Shown piece after piece: positions 27,901 through 35,689 of a DNA stretch of 64,000 nt. Source of the stretch: Heliocidaris tuberculata (lineage: Eukaryota > Echinodermata > Echinoidea > Camarodonta > Echinometridae). Location: the NCBI GenBank assembly GCA_025618425.1, contig CM046852.1:3674108-3738107 (forward strand), read 5' to 3'. Positions within the stretch are counted from its first letter, which is position 1; each line of letters begins with the position of its first letter. The notes under the pieces were generated by a model. It was not told where the DNA came from and made no database searches. It saw only the letters and a program-made list of their open reading frames with translations. The position numbers and the translations under genes were made by a program.

Positions 27901-30900
27901 GTTGTCGTCGAGTACAAGTTTCTTTGTCGACATATCGGGTCAAATTTTTCGCCGACTGTAACACAAATTACCAGTCAAAACAACACTGAACAAATCAAAA
28001 TGAAACTATTTTACATTTTTTTCGATAAAAATCTTTATATATTTATGCAAAAAGATAAAGATTTTTCCGACTAGAAATGTTGGTGTTCTTTTTTTTAGTA
28101 AAAGACATGACTCGCTCGCATCAAACTAACACGAAAAAGTTTCACCGGCGGTCTCAAGTTTTTGAAGGATTTTTCGGAACATTTTTCCGACGAATCAGTA
28201 TATTTGTGAGAAATACTTGAATATTATGTCAACAACATTAAAATTTTTGTTAACATATCGTCTTCCCATCAAAATAGAGTTTTGTCGACAAGCTTGTCGA
28301 CAGAAGACAGCACTATACGTATAATAGACAATTGAGCGTAACAGCGTCATGGATATTATGGGCGCTTTGTAAGAAGCCAAATTATTATTATTATCATTCG
28401 ACGAGGGAGCGGAACGACAGAACGAAAAAATGCATGTGATGTTGAATCACAAAGGCAATTTTCTGCCTACTTCAAACGTATGTATTCACAAAAGAAAGAG
28501 CATATAGGCCGACCTTTATAAAATGTAGATATATTATCTACTGTGTAGTCATGAAAGAGAGAGAGAGAGAGAGAGCGAAGCGATCGAGAGATTAATGATC
28601 TGTTTGTAATTTAGTATTGAATTTTTTTTGCAATCTAGAGTACTATATACACGTACTGTATTCGAAAACTTAAGTATCGTTGTAGTGATATATCATTCTT
28701 TTCTTTTCTTTTGTCTTGTGGAGGGGCGTGGTTCGGCGAAATTGATATTGTTTCATCCCTCTCTCTTTCCGCCCTTCCTTGCTTTGGGCGATTACGTTAT
28801 ACAGAGGGATTTTGTACAAAACTTCATCTATTAACATCAAAATTTATGAAATGCAATATAGTTTGTTTTTTGAGGGGACTTGCAGGAGCAAAAAGAGTTT
28901 GCCTACTCCAACTTTATAGACGAAAACCCCTGCCCAACACTCCCATCCCTAGATGTCGATGTAGGTTTCTACATATGTCCTGCAGGCCTAAAAAACACTG
29001 CATCTATTAGCATGAGAGGGAGCGTACCAACCGAGTGAGAAATTTTAAATCCTATGAACGTTGAACTATGTATCTTCTAGCGCTAAAACATTTTCCATTG
29101 TTGTACTGCAAGATGACCGATGCCATAATTTTTTTTTATATATATGTATTTTTTTGATAGGGGGACTGCCCCCTCCCACCACTACGGGAGCCTTGTGGTA
29201 GACAGGACTTACGAAATACAATAAAAAACATCCATTAATCTACGAAATTTGATCTATTATTGTTGAAAGTTTTCATCTTAGAGGAAAAGAAAGCTTATAA
29301 TACATGGTCATACATCACAATCATGTAATGTAATCTACTTTCTCTTTCTTTCTCTTTTTGTGGTATTACGAGGGGGCCTATAAAGGGGGCAGGACCAATT
29401 ACCTGAAACAAAACAAAACAAATCATGATTGCATGTGGAAACCCATATGCAAAAGCATGGTTTGTGAAGGTGGGGGGGGGGGGGGGGTAACATATACGGT
29501 TTCTCGCCCCTCTTTAGATAAATGAACACATATGTCATCTCCTCACTTTCGGCGCCTCTAGTAGACATGGTATTAAAATACACTGCTTCTATCTCCGTCT
29601 ATATGTAAGGGAACGTAGCGACCAACAATTTACGTTTAGGAACTAATTTTTTAGCATTTTAGAGCACTAGAAAAATGATTGCAAACCTGATTTTTGTTTT
29701 CTTTGTGGTGGTGCAAAAACTATTTACTCCTACCCCTTGATAGATGAAAGCCTCAACCCCCCTCGCTTCCAGTACATATGATAAGCAGAGCTTCTACGAT
29801 GTTTATGAACACAACGTATATCAATTTTCGTGAGGTTTTGAAATGGTGGAGATTTGCATTTTAGAGCTAAAAAACCCCACCCTTATTACACATCGTTGTA
29901 TTGCAAAATTGTTACATGTATTATTTTCTTAATAGGGGCCACTGAGGGCAAAAATTGATTTCGCCCTCCCCCCCCCCCCCCCCCCCTCCCCACTTGAAAT
30001 ATAGGGGATGGTCATATGTCCCTTCTGCCACTTCTGGTGCCTGTGGATCAATAATTTCCATCACTTTACTCTTCGATTTAACTTGATAACTGCCCAAAAT
30101 GCTAACGCGAGCAGACAACCGTGTTTTGTAGTCATCGTAGAGGGCGTTTGAAATATGAAATTAAAAAACCTACATAATTTGCCTTCATTATATATTTAAT
30201 CTGCATAATTTCTTCTCGAAAATTATCTGCAATAGTATACCTATAAACAGGTTAGGAATTTGCATCCGTAATGCATTGAAAAATAATATGTAGACATACT
30301 AATCTAAAAATCAAGAAAAAGCCCCAAATCCACTTTAAAAAACATGCCTGAAAAGTAATGTTATGCCCATTTTAAAATTTGGAAACAACGTTCATGGTTT
30401 TATTCATAACATTAACTTTCCAAAAATATATGTTTCCAAAAATCATCACAAATTTGCATTCTAAGTACCATTTGACAACTGACTATTGGTTCATTACCCC
30501 GTATCGGAGAAATCTGACCTTTCTACATTTTCTACATAAACAAAGCTTGAGCGATTTGGCAACGATTTATCGTTATCTTTATCGTTATCAAATGCGACCA
30601 GCCCTTTATATCTACTCAGTTGGTTTATTGCTTTGAACTTTCTATTGTCTTCTTCATGTTTTAGAAAGCTTCGTGACCGTAAGCCCAACCAGATCTTGTT
30701 GTCCCTCTCCTGTTCCCTCCTCGGGCTTTACGTCGTTTTTCTAGTCATGATATCTTTTGACACTGAACGAGATGTGGCAGAGCTTCCTCTTCTCCCTTGT
30801 TCAATCCTGGCTGCATTCGTCCACTTCTTCGTCCTGGCATCTATCTTTTGGATGGGCGTAGAGGGCTACAACATGTATAATCTGTTCGTGCAGGTTTTCA

Positions 30901-32275
30901 ATGCCTACTTGCCGTCGTTCATGAAGAAGGCTTCATTGGTCGCGTGGGGTAAGCTTTCAGCTAACGCAGTGTTGGCGGGGAGGGGGGGGGGGGGGTCACT
31001 GGGTAAGCCATGAATCCTCGACTCCATCATTTATCTTTAGAGTCTTTGGTTGCCGACATTTAATGCACAGTGTCATAAATAATGATTTGTAGACTATGAA
31101 CAACATAATTAATTATCTAGTACTTTAAGGATAAATTTCACCCCCCCCCCCATATATCCACATACCTAATGAGAGGCACCGATAGAGGAGGTTGGGTATG
31201 GAACACCCCCCCCCCCCCCCGTAAAAAGAAAAATGATCCAGTTATGTTGTCTGATAATTTGTAAAGTTATACGTTGTATGCGAAGGATTAAATTGTTTAA
31301 TTTGTGTAAGCTGTGAACTGTCAAAAATCATCCCTTTATCTGTTATAAAGTAAAAACGTTCTGCCAGAACACGTTTACAAGTTTTTGTTATTGTTGTTAG
31401 GTTAATTTTACTGCGCTTATGATTCAGTTTTGAATATTTACGCCATTTATGCTGACAATTGTTCTGTAATCATAACTTCAGGTTCATTCTGTTTTTTGTA
31501 GGTGGTCCTGCTTTGATAGTTGGACTCACAGCGGGGGCATCAAGACAGTACTATGCACAGACAGACTTGTAAGTTCATGTCTTATTTTATTGATAATTGC
31601 AGAATATCAAGCATCGATTATTGTGATATGTCGGATCTTTTCATTTATATACACTATATGATATAGATATTCCAATATCTACCAAGAAGTAACATTCCGT
31701 TTTCTTAAATTTAACCCCAAAACACAAACACAAATAATGCTGGTATCATAATCCCAATTCGAAAAATAAAATCCCATTGATGATTGATGGTGATCTTTTG
31801 TTGCTTGGTATTGTCTTGTAGTTGCTTCCCGGCATTCTGGCCTCTGATCGGTGGCCTGCTGATACCAATTGGTGTGGTCATGATCTTGAACGTTATCATC
31901 TTTGTTCGGGTCCTCATGCGACTGAACAAGACCGTCAAAGGAAGACAGGTTGACAAGACGGAAAAACGCCAGCGCCTTCGACGTTTCCAGAACGCAGTCT
32001 GCATCTTGATTCTTATGGGTCTGACATGGTCCGTTGGTTACCTGAGCATCATACAACCAGCCAGTGCGGTTGTTCAAGGAATCTTCACCGTCTTCAACTC
32101 TCTCCAAGGATTCTTCATCTTCATGCTGTACTGCGTCTGGCAGCCACAGGTCCGCATGATGTGGCGTTCACAGTTCAGCTGCTGTTTACCCAAATCTTTC
32201 ACCACTGCGGCGAATTCCACTTCTGGACAAACCACCTCCACATCCAAGAACAGCTCAGAAATACTCATGGCGTAG
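5610..32275 (+). CDS. Receptor A: adhesion GPCR with a tandem novel ectodomain module
   Basis: Fourteen coding exons join in frame (3957 nt, 1318 aa). Order: signal peptide (1-19); unrecognised Cys-rich module copy 1 (about 40-341) and copy 2 (about 342-644); HRM-like Cys region (644-724); GAIN domain (about 725-962); GPS (963-1009) with Cys969, Trp972, Trp979, Cys984, Cys997, Cys999 and the His1001-Leu1002|Thr1003 cleavage triad; tethered agonist starting TNFGILM; seven TM helices (about 1020-1260); short tail. Family knowledge: adhesion GPCRs self-cleave at the GPS, and the freed stalk activates the 7TM. The TM3 motif [10 protein letters not shown] and TM4 WGGPAL look most like group VIII (ADGRG), though subfamily is uncertain. 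The TM3-side Cys (LLPC) and ECL2 Cys (DFCF) for the conserved disulphide are present. Nothing identifies its ligand. Boundaries rest on GT/AG sites and on exon-by-exon agreement with receptor B. Confidence 0.92.
6388..7079 (+). other. Receptor A intron 1
   Basis: Intron with no gene or clear repeat seen. It lies between the phase-1 donor after exon 1 and the acceptor ATTATAG before exon 2. Confidence 0.6.
7080..7322 (+). CDS. Receptor A exon 2: module copy 1, second part
   Basis: 243 nt, phase 1 to phase 1, about residues 260-340. It contains ARCSML and NPLCNAVEIAFT. These align with RCLMIGND and LEVCRALQTAFT in exon 4, giving two conserved cysteines and a conserved TGF(R/K)G motif. Exons 1+2 therefore form one repeat unit and exons 3+4 a second. 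The longer open frame upstream of 7080 is intron read-through. Confidence 0.88.
7323..7770 (+). repeat. Receptor A intron 2 with TA microsatellite
   Basis: It starts GTAAGCC. A CT run near 7335-7348 is followed by an almost pure TA tract at about 7352-7412. Nothing else was seen. Confidence 0.85.
7771..8451 (+). CDS. Receptor A exon 3: module copy 2, first part
   Basis: 681 nt, phase 1 to phase 1, about residues 342-567. It repeats exon 1: INAAGGIW at 365-372, and cysteines at 385, 410, 429, 485, 520 and 557 in the same order. Copy 2 contains an insert with RGD (444-446) directly followed by the dibasic RVRR (447-450), then QAEMPEE. RGD is a known integrin-binding motif and RxRR a known furin-type site; use of either here is inference. 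The acceptor is CAAACCTCAG and the donor is GGAG|GTAAGG. Confidence 0.93.
8475..9862. mobile_element. TIR transposon-like element in intron 3
   Basis: The left end near 8475 reads TTTCACGCTCGGTGTTGG and the right end near 9860 carries its inverse (CCAACACCGAACGTGAAA). A second inverted copy of the same motif sits at about 9570-9610. The interior has a G run (about 8797-8812) and C run (about 9087-9096). No transposase was seen. It begins about 24 bases after the exon 3 donor. Confidence 0.6.
10489..10932. repeat. Strand-switching C/G-rich minisatellite
   Basis: From about 10489 to 10752 a roughly 16-18-bp unit of the form ACAACTACCCCCCAGG repeats many times. From about 10757 to 10930 the array continues as the reverse complement (GGGGGGTAATTGTCCTGG type). 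The whole array can fold back on itself, and its G-rich part has repeated runs of four or more G. A single decayed unit of the same sequence lies near 2300-2325. Confidence 0.85.
11400..11627 (+). CDS. Receptor A exon 4: module copy 2, second part
   Basis: 228 nt, phase 1 to phase 1, about residues 568-643. It starts DERRDFGRNAFESIF and ends VCRALQTAFT. It is the counterpart of exon 2, with the two cysteines and TGFKG kept. The acceptor is CCAAACAG and the donor is ACAA|GTGAGT. This exon is too short to stand out as an open frame; its phase and its match to exon 2 identify it. Confidence 0.88.
11628..12428 (+). other. Receptor A intron 4, first part: CA repeats and G/C runs
   Basis: It contains CA-type microsatellites at about 11637-11680 and 11830-11865, a C run near 11870, a duplicated short segment around 11724-11782 (TCTCCTATTGTATTTTGTAC appears twice), and a G run near 12047-12064. 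No coding signal was seen. Confidence 0.7.
12429..13218. mobile_element. Foldback element with inverted ends enclosing a LINE tail
   Basis: A 22-bp sequence at 12429-12450 (AGGGAGTTTTCGCATC...) occurs as its exact reverse complement at 13197-13218. Just inside the left end, about 12451-12540 forms a near-perfect hairpin with arms of about 35 bp around TTTGCAAA. The interior is mostly a retrotransposon 3' fragment, so the element looks like a small DNA transposon into which a LINE end has inserted. Confidence 0.65.
12594..13167 (-). pseudogene. LINE reverse-transcriptase C-terminal fragment (CR1/L2/jockey-like)
   Basis: The - strand reads about 164 codons typical of the end of a non-LTR reverse transcriptase: SSRLDFCNALL, LQKLQNAAARIV, HITPILNSLHWLPV, RIIFKILLLTF and PTLWNSLPVDI. 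The frame stops near 12673. It is followed by a short 3' UTR containing a cell-type tail and an (ATT)n microsatellite (12594-12618 on +), the usual 3' end of such elements. It is 5'-truncated, with no palm-domain catalytic motif, so it is a dead copy. Confidence 0.85.
13219..13957 (+). other. Receptor A intron 4, last part
   Basis: AT-rich intron DNA. I see no gene or clear repeat. It ends in the acceptor CCCTGACAG before exon 5. Confidence 0.6.
13958..14077 (+). CDS. Receptor A exon 5: HRM-like Cys region, part 1
   Basis: 120 nt, phase 1 to phase 1, residues about 644-683. It begins TCPAETVMTDYG and ends NCPFYTER. The same exon in receptor B (45144-45263) is identical in length and phase and closely similar. 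With exon 6 it gives a CP...CP...C...W..P...C spacing resembling the hormone-receptor motif ahead of GAIN domains. This is the first exon shared by the two receptors. Confidence 0.88.
14078..15624 (+). mobile_element. Receptor A intron 5 with three transposon-like inserts
   Basis: A G/C-rich element at about 14160-14402 ends in the reverse of AGTGGCGTACCC. A second element, 14694-14910, has inverted ends around GACATTTGCTCCTG and an 8-bp direct repeat TAATATTC on both sides (14686-14693, 14911-14918). Its interior has degenerate TTAGGG-like text, which is not telomeric. A third, 15204-15575, has ends GTGTACCAATCACC / GGTGATTGGTACAC and recurs at 32984-33367 and 37313-37625. The first 60 bases of the intron are alignable with receptor B. 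Confidence 0.7.
15625..15746 (+). CDS. Receptor A exon 6: HRM-like Cys region, part 2
   Basis: 122 nt, starts phase 1 and ends phase 0, residues about 684-724. It reads GGQPIEAVCAGDD...[24 protein letters not shown]. The donor AAC|GTCAGT is the same in receptor B. The longer open frame that runs on past 15746 is intron. Confidence 0.88.
16050..17600. repeat. Tandem ~250-300-bp repeats with G runs in intron 6
   Basis: Three to four imperfect copies share the order CCCGAATATCAACTTTTC, AGTGAAAATGTACAGAAG, TCTCGGAACCTCGCTGCC, GAATATGAAGTGGTGGTTGC, then a G run and GCTGCAGCC. A related block is near 59315-59405. A CT/T-rich tract at about 17238-17395 and a C run near 17530-17548 follow. Open frames here change with G-run length and show no domain, so I do not call genes. 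Confidence 0.8.
17808..18404. mobile_element. MITE with inverted ends abutting exon 7
   Basis: The left end AAAAGGGCAATCCGACC is mirrored at the right end (GGTTGGATTGCCCTTT). Longer internal stretches also pair, for example GAAAGAAATCGGACA with TGTCCGATTTTG. It is about 600 bp with no coding capacity. Its right end stops about 16 bases before exon 7. Confidence 0.8.
18420..18566 (+). CDS. Receptor A exon 7: GAIN subdomain A, helical part
   Basis: 147 nt, phase 0 to 0, residues 725-773. It starts VEVTADNAAIIAEELADITA and ends LVNSTDVK. It has the same length and phase as receptor B 43647-43793. Helical GAIN-A text is expected at this position. The donor is AAG|GTACGC. Confidence 0.9.
19145..21016. 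mobile_element. TIR element with a minisatellite core
   Basis: The outer ends read CATCAGCCCGAGTTT on the left and AAACTCGGGCTGATG on the right. CTA is present on both sides of the insertion (19142-19144 and 21017-21019), an apparent 3-bp target duplication. Between the ends lies AGCCCG/CTCGGG-rich sequence and a long tandem array. No transposase was seen. Superfamily is undetermined. Confidence 0.7.
19425..20845 (+). repeat. Pyrimidine-rich minisatellite, core TATGTATTTCTTTGTT
   Basis: Dozens of copies of a core near TATGTATTTCTTTGTT are separated by variable T/C-rich spacers. The strand lacks stops, so all three + frames stay open for hundreds of codons of Phe, Leu, Ser, Tyr and Cys. This is a composition effect, not a gene. 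Confidence 0.9.
21051..22993. mobile_element. Large palindromic (foldback) element
   Basis: Left-arm blocks at about 21070-21185, 21275-21330, 21717-21860 and 22065-22118 reappear inverted and in reverse order at about 22135-22190, 22585-22750, 22758-22810 and 22855-22980. The centre is a C run near 22117-22132. The left arm carries a separate G-rich insert (about 21371-21705) missing from the right arm. A (GTA)n tract is at about 21875-21913. No transposase was seen. Confidence 0.85.
21371..21705. mobile_element. G-rich AGTGGCGTAGCTAGG element inside the palindrome
   Basis: It begins CAGTGGCGTAGCTAGG and ends CCAGCTACGCTAGTGG, giving inverted ends. It contains very long G runs and A runs. 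It is absent from the mirror arm of the palindrome, so it inserted after the palindrome formed. Confidence 0.7.
23267..23449 (+). CDS. Receptor A exon 8: GAIN subdomain A, part 2
   Basis: 183 nt, phase 0 to 0, residues 774-834. It starts [25 protein letters not shown] and ends RFVENNVAAA. It matches receptor B 43055-43237 in length and phase. The acceptor is GGAACTGCAG; the donor is GCG|GTATAG, weaker than B's GTAGAA but in the same place. Confidence 0.9.
23450..23994 (+). other. Receptor A intron 8
   Basis: Unremarkable AT-rich intron with no repeat recognised. It ends GTGTCTGTCTCAG. Confidence 0.6.
23995..24378 (+). CDS. Receptor A exon 9: GAIN subdomain B
   Basis: 384 nt, phase 0 to 0, residues 835-962. 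It is beta-rich: [45 protein letters not shown], then [17 protein letters not shown] and EPVRIYFTPLNP, the usual strand before the GPS. It matches receptor B 40981-41364 in length and nearly throughout in sequence. Confidence 0.93.
24379..24797 (+). other. Receptor A intron 9
   Basis: No gene or repeat seen. The length is similar to the matching intron of receptor B, and parts are alignable. Confidence 0.6.
24798..24938 (+). CDS. Receptor A exon 10: GPS motif
   Basis: 141 nt, phase 0 to 0, residues 963-1009. It reads [16 protein letters not shown], then [13 protein letters not shown]. All GPS cysteines and tryptophans and the His-Leu|Thr triad are present, so autoproteolysis should be possible. 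Thr1003 would be the first residue of the tethered agonist. Confidence 0.96.
24939..25473 (+). other. Receptor A intron 10, conserved with receptor B
   Basis: Intron blocks are alignable with the reverse complement of 39889-40611: GATTTTAATCC near 24992 against GGATTAAAATCC near 40539, and GGTTCTTGCACA near 25170 against TGTGCAAGAACC near 40160. This supports a fairly recent duplication. No gene was seen. Confidence 0.75.
25474..25598 (+). CDS. Receptor A exon 11: stalk end and TM1
   Basis: 125 nt, phase 0 to 2, residues about 1010-1050. It reads DIYGGEALTVQEDFILK, then the hydrophobic segment IISYLGCCMSIMGLVITIL and YSTNK. It matches receptor B 39764-39888. The open frame continuing past 25598 is intron. 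Confidence 0.93.
26213..30606. mobile_element. 4.4-kb element with long terminal inverted repeats
   Basis: The left end AAGGGCTGGTCACATTTG is mirrored at the right end (CGACCAGCCCTT), with TA on both sides. Beyond the tips, about 26510-27005 pairs with about 29935-30475 inverted (for example GCAGATGATTTTCGA / TCGAAAATTATCTGC, and CACAGGCACCAGAAG / CTTCTGGTGCCTGTG). The interior has G runs, GA repeats and degenerate repeated blocks, but no transposase frame. Intron 11 is 5066 nt here against 543 nt in receptor B, which lacks the element. Confidence 0.85.
30665..30948 (+). CDS. Receptor A exon 12: TM2 and TM3
   Basis: 284 nt, phase 2 to 1, residues about 1051-1145. It has [18 protein letters not shown] for ICL1 and TM2, then [12 protein letters not shown] with the conserved TM3-side cysteine, then [20 protein letters not shown]. 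It ends KKASLVAWG at the start of TM4. It matches receptor B 38937-39220 in length and phase. Confidence 0.94.
30949..31501 (+). other. Receptor A intron 12
   Basis: It contains a G run near 30980 and C runs near 31141 and 31206. The first part, including the bases just after the donor, is alignable with receptor B. No gene was seen. Confidence 0.6.
31502..31568 (+). CDS. Receptor A exon 13: TM4 and start of ECL2
   Basis: 67 nt micro-exon, phase 1 to 2. It reads [21 protein letters not shown]. It matches receptor B 38514-38580 base for base in length and phase. It is too short to appear as an open frame; the splice sites TTTTGTAG and CTT|GTAAGT define it. Confidence 0.9.
31822..32275 (+). 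CDS. Receptor A exon 14: ECL2 Cys, TM5-TM7, tail
   Basis: 454 nt to the TAG stop, residues about 1168-1318. It has the ECL2 cysteine (CFPAFW), TM5 [18 protein letters not shown], basic ICL3 ([19 protein letters not shown]), TM6 [19 protein letters not shown] and TM7 GIFTVFNSLQGFFIF. The tail ends SSEILMA. After the TAG the same frame stays open to a TGA at 32411-32413 and still resembles the tail of receptor B. Confidence 0.94.
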
Positions 32276-32741
32276 AGTGGTAGCATAAACCCACGGTTGG
32301 TTTCCTACTCGGACTCCAGTGGATTAAGACTTGAGACAGTACTAATTCAATCACCATCGGAGAGGCTTCCAAGAGCTTCATATGACTATGACAACAGTGG
32401 TGCAGAGTTGTGAAGACACCAATGTATAATTGTAAAAAGACTTTTTAAAAAATATATATAAACATGGGCCCTCTAAACATACAGGAGTAGAAGTCTACTC
32501 TTTGAGGAGTCATATTAGCGATTACATTTAGGAGTGGAGATCCAAATTCAAAATAGTGGAATCCACTCCAAACTATAGTGGAATCCAATCCCAAAATAGA
32601 TCGAGGTTTGAATTATTCATTTGAGAGTGAACTCTTCTGTAAGTTTTGAGCATGTTTTCCATTCCTAATGAAGTACAGGGGGGGGGGGGGGGGCGAGTTG
32701 CGAGAACAGAACTAAAACTGAAACATGTGAAATGGAATAAA
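32276..32741 (+). other. Receptor A probable 3' UTR
   Basis: The first 135 bases are an in-frame continuation of the old cytoplasmic tail. AATAAA at 32736-32741 is a possible polyadenylation signal, but the site is A-rich and lies after a G run, so this is weak. Confidence 0.4.
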
Positions 32742-32983
32742 AAAAGTTGTAAGTAAATTCCAAATAATGTATGTACTCATAAGAAATCGTGTAACCCTAT
32801 ATTTTTTGTTGAATGTTCAGGGTTGCCGTTTTTGTTTGTTTGTTTGTTTGTTTTTTTGTTGTTTTGTTTTTTTTAAGATAAAATTTGGACCCGATATAAA
32901 TTATGGACCCGCAACTTGAGGTTTTACCATCCGATTTCAATACAGTCTCTCTTTTTTCATATTTAGCAATCAATTTTCGTAAA

Positions 32984-33367
32984 GTGTACCAATCACCTAA
33001 AAAAATAATTTGTGTAGGGCCTACAGCTAGAATGAACAACATTGAATTCAAAACACTTTACCTTCAGGACCTTCTGTGTTTGATTATGAAGAAAACAAAG
33101 GAAAACATAAAACTCCCTCGCGCGGAACCAAATTCTGACTTGGGTTCCGCGCGGGCACTAATGTGTGCGAGCCCCAACGGGTGCGTCGACTAGTCGTCTC
33201 GCAAGCTGCTGTCATGTTTCTTTAGAGTGTAGGCCTATATGAACTTAAAATATCTCTTTATTAGATAAACATTTTAAGATCATACTCTGTATATACATGT
33301 ACATGTATTATAGCTACATGGAACCCCTAACATACAGAGCAAAATATTTTTTTGATGATTGGCACAC
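32984..33367. mobile_element. TIR element, GTGTACCAATCACC family
   Basis: The left end is GTGTACCAATCACCTAAAAA and the right end is TTTGATGATTGGCACAC. Sister copies are at 15204-15575 and 37313-37625. Shared interior text includes GGTTCCGCGCG and GAACCCCTAACATACAG (inverted between copies). No coding capacity. Confidence 0.75.
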
Positions 33368-33487
33368 GTTAAATGACCCATTGCAATCTGAAACAAAGCA
33401 TCCCCATACAGTACCATGCAATCCTCTTCACATTGGGTAAAGCGGGCTTTGGGTTTTTTTTTTTTTTTTTTTTTTCATTCCTTGCCC

Positions 33488-33634
33488 CCGTTTCATAAAA
33501 CTTGTTATTAGTAACAACTGCCATATTTCTACGACAGATTTGCTCTCAAGCAATCAGATGCAAGTATTTCAATAGCTTATAACTGTTTTTGTAACTTGTC
33601 ATAGATAACAAGTTTTATGAAACGGCGCCCTTGT
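33488..33634. mobile_element. Short MITE with ends CGTTTCATAAAACTTGTTAT
   Basis: The left end at about 33490 and the right end at about 33630 (ATAACAAGTTTTATGAAACG) are inverted copies. About 150 bp, non-coding. Confidence 0.75.
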
Positions 33635-35214
33635 CTTTACTTCTCTTGCCGATGAGATTACATGTAGGCCTATATATTTACTTGTCATGCTTGTGTAGAT
33701 GTATAATAATAGAGGAAGACGTTTTATCGGTCTATGACTGTCTTCAACTATTCATCTTCTTTTCTATTTTCGATTCTCCAATCTTTCTCTTTCACATTCA
33801 TCATGACTTGTCCTTTCGGTCACTCTCTTCTTTACATCCACTTTCTCAGCGACCCAAGCCCTGCTTACTCCAACCGCATAACTAGGAATTAATTTTAGGG
33901 GCGCGGTTGCTGATGAGTACGCAAAGCGGGCTCCGCAGGGCGTAGGTGCACGGATGGGGAATTTCCCCCTCCCTTGCGAAGCGCGAAAGCTTTGACGTTT
34001 AAGCAAATTTGTGAGAAAGATAACTATGATAACGGCTCGTAGCACCTTTTTTTAGGCGGATAGTTAGTTAGACGCCATGAATGCTTTTCAATTACAATGT
34101 ATTTGGACGCAATATTGCACTGTATGCCTGTGTAATAGGGGTGGGCGCAGGGAGGGGGAAGTTTCCCCTTCCCGCGCGAAGCCCGAAAACGTTTACGTTT
34201 TAGCAAATGTTAGGAGAAAGATAACGGCTCGTAGTAACTTTTAAGACTTCCCCCCGGCTTTTTCGCTCTCGCTTTTTTTTTTTTTTTTTTTTTTTTTTAG
34301 TTGGCGCCCTCAAGCCCCCACCCCCTTGGCTACGCACCTGGCTTACTCCTTTGGTGCTGCAAATGCGAGAAATACCGATGTCGGCCTTATAACCATGGGG
34401 GTTGAATATCCAAGGTCTTTAAAGACATTTAATCTCTACCCCACTCATTTATGTTCCTGGTCTTTACTCAAGTCGTTTTCTGTTACTCAAATTGTTTTCT
34501 GTTATGTACTTTTTCATATTTTATATGTATGATTACAATGTGCATTCATGCAATTTAATGTACTGTTTATATATTGATGAGCGGAATAAAGAATCTTTAA
34601 TTTTGAAATGAATTAAGCTAATAAAACAGATTGAACAATTTGACTCCTAGATTATGTTATTTCCATATGCTTAAAGTAGGGACTGTCCGGTTCCCGCATG
34701 CAATGGGTTAAGAGCGCCAGCTCATGTCTTAATCTTGTTCCTAGTCCTGATAATACTATACTTGGAAATTGGAACGAAGTTTGAATTTAGCATTTAATAT
34801 CAAACACCTTCAATAATAATAATAAGAAGAAGAAGAAATCTTCTACAGTATCGGTACCTGCAGGTGCTGATGGTGACTGATCCAAAATATCAGTTATTCA
34901 GCTTGTGGAATTTTATACAACATTTAAGTCTAGAGACACTAGAGACAAGCTACACTGCAGAAGAAACAAGATATCAATAAACCCCATTGAAGAAAATACT
35001 TCTGAAGAAAAATAACCAAATAAACACATCTCATCAAAATCGCAGTTTATTACATAATTTTTAACAGTACAGAGTATACAAAACTAGTGAGAAACATTAT
35101 TTCTTTACAAATATTATTAGATTTGTTTCGTAGTGACATGAATGAAAATTAACGTAAATGACAAGCTACATCAGAGAATTCTATTCGATGCCAGAAAAAA
35201 AGATAGTGATAAGC

Positions 35215-35470
35215 CACCCGCTATTCATAAGGACTGCTATTCATAGAAAACCGTTATTCATTTAACACACGTTATGAATAGGGGTCCTTATGAATAGTTA
35301 TGGATAGTGGTCCTTATGAACGGAAGTCCTTATGAATAGCGAGGTAATTTGTCTATGGTTTGCTCGCTATTCATACAAAACCACTATTCATTTAGTCACG
35401 CGTTATGGATAGCGGTCCTTATGAATAAGTGGTCCTTATGAATAGTGGTCCTTATGACTAGCGAGGTTAC
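35215..35470. repeat. Degenerate tandem repeat, GTCCTTATGAATAG type
   Basis: Units such as GGTCCTTATGAATAGTG recur about every 17-40 bases, mixed with the inverted CTATTCATAAGGAC and AAACCACTATTCATTTA. The whole block appears to be two related halves. Confidence 0.75.
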
Positions 35471-35689
35471 CCCGATAAGCCAATTGAAGAAAATTTTACA
35501 AATCCCACAACTTAATGCTCGTTTCATTTTTCCGAAAACAAATCCACTCATGCGACCATCAGTATTTCTTGAATTAAAATCTATTTTTTATATTTCAGAT
35601 TCAAATACCTTTAAAAAGTAATTTTCATGATATAATATCATTTCTCGGTCACGTTTGAATGAAAAAAGTGATAAATCACTGCTTAATCT

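Noticed and set aside
31679..32107. Frames antisense to the last receptor A exon
   Set aside because: Shadow of the 7TM exon. The matching shadow over the B exon confirms that it only follows the conserved sense sequence.
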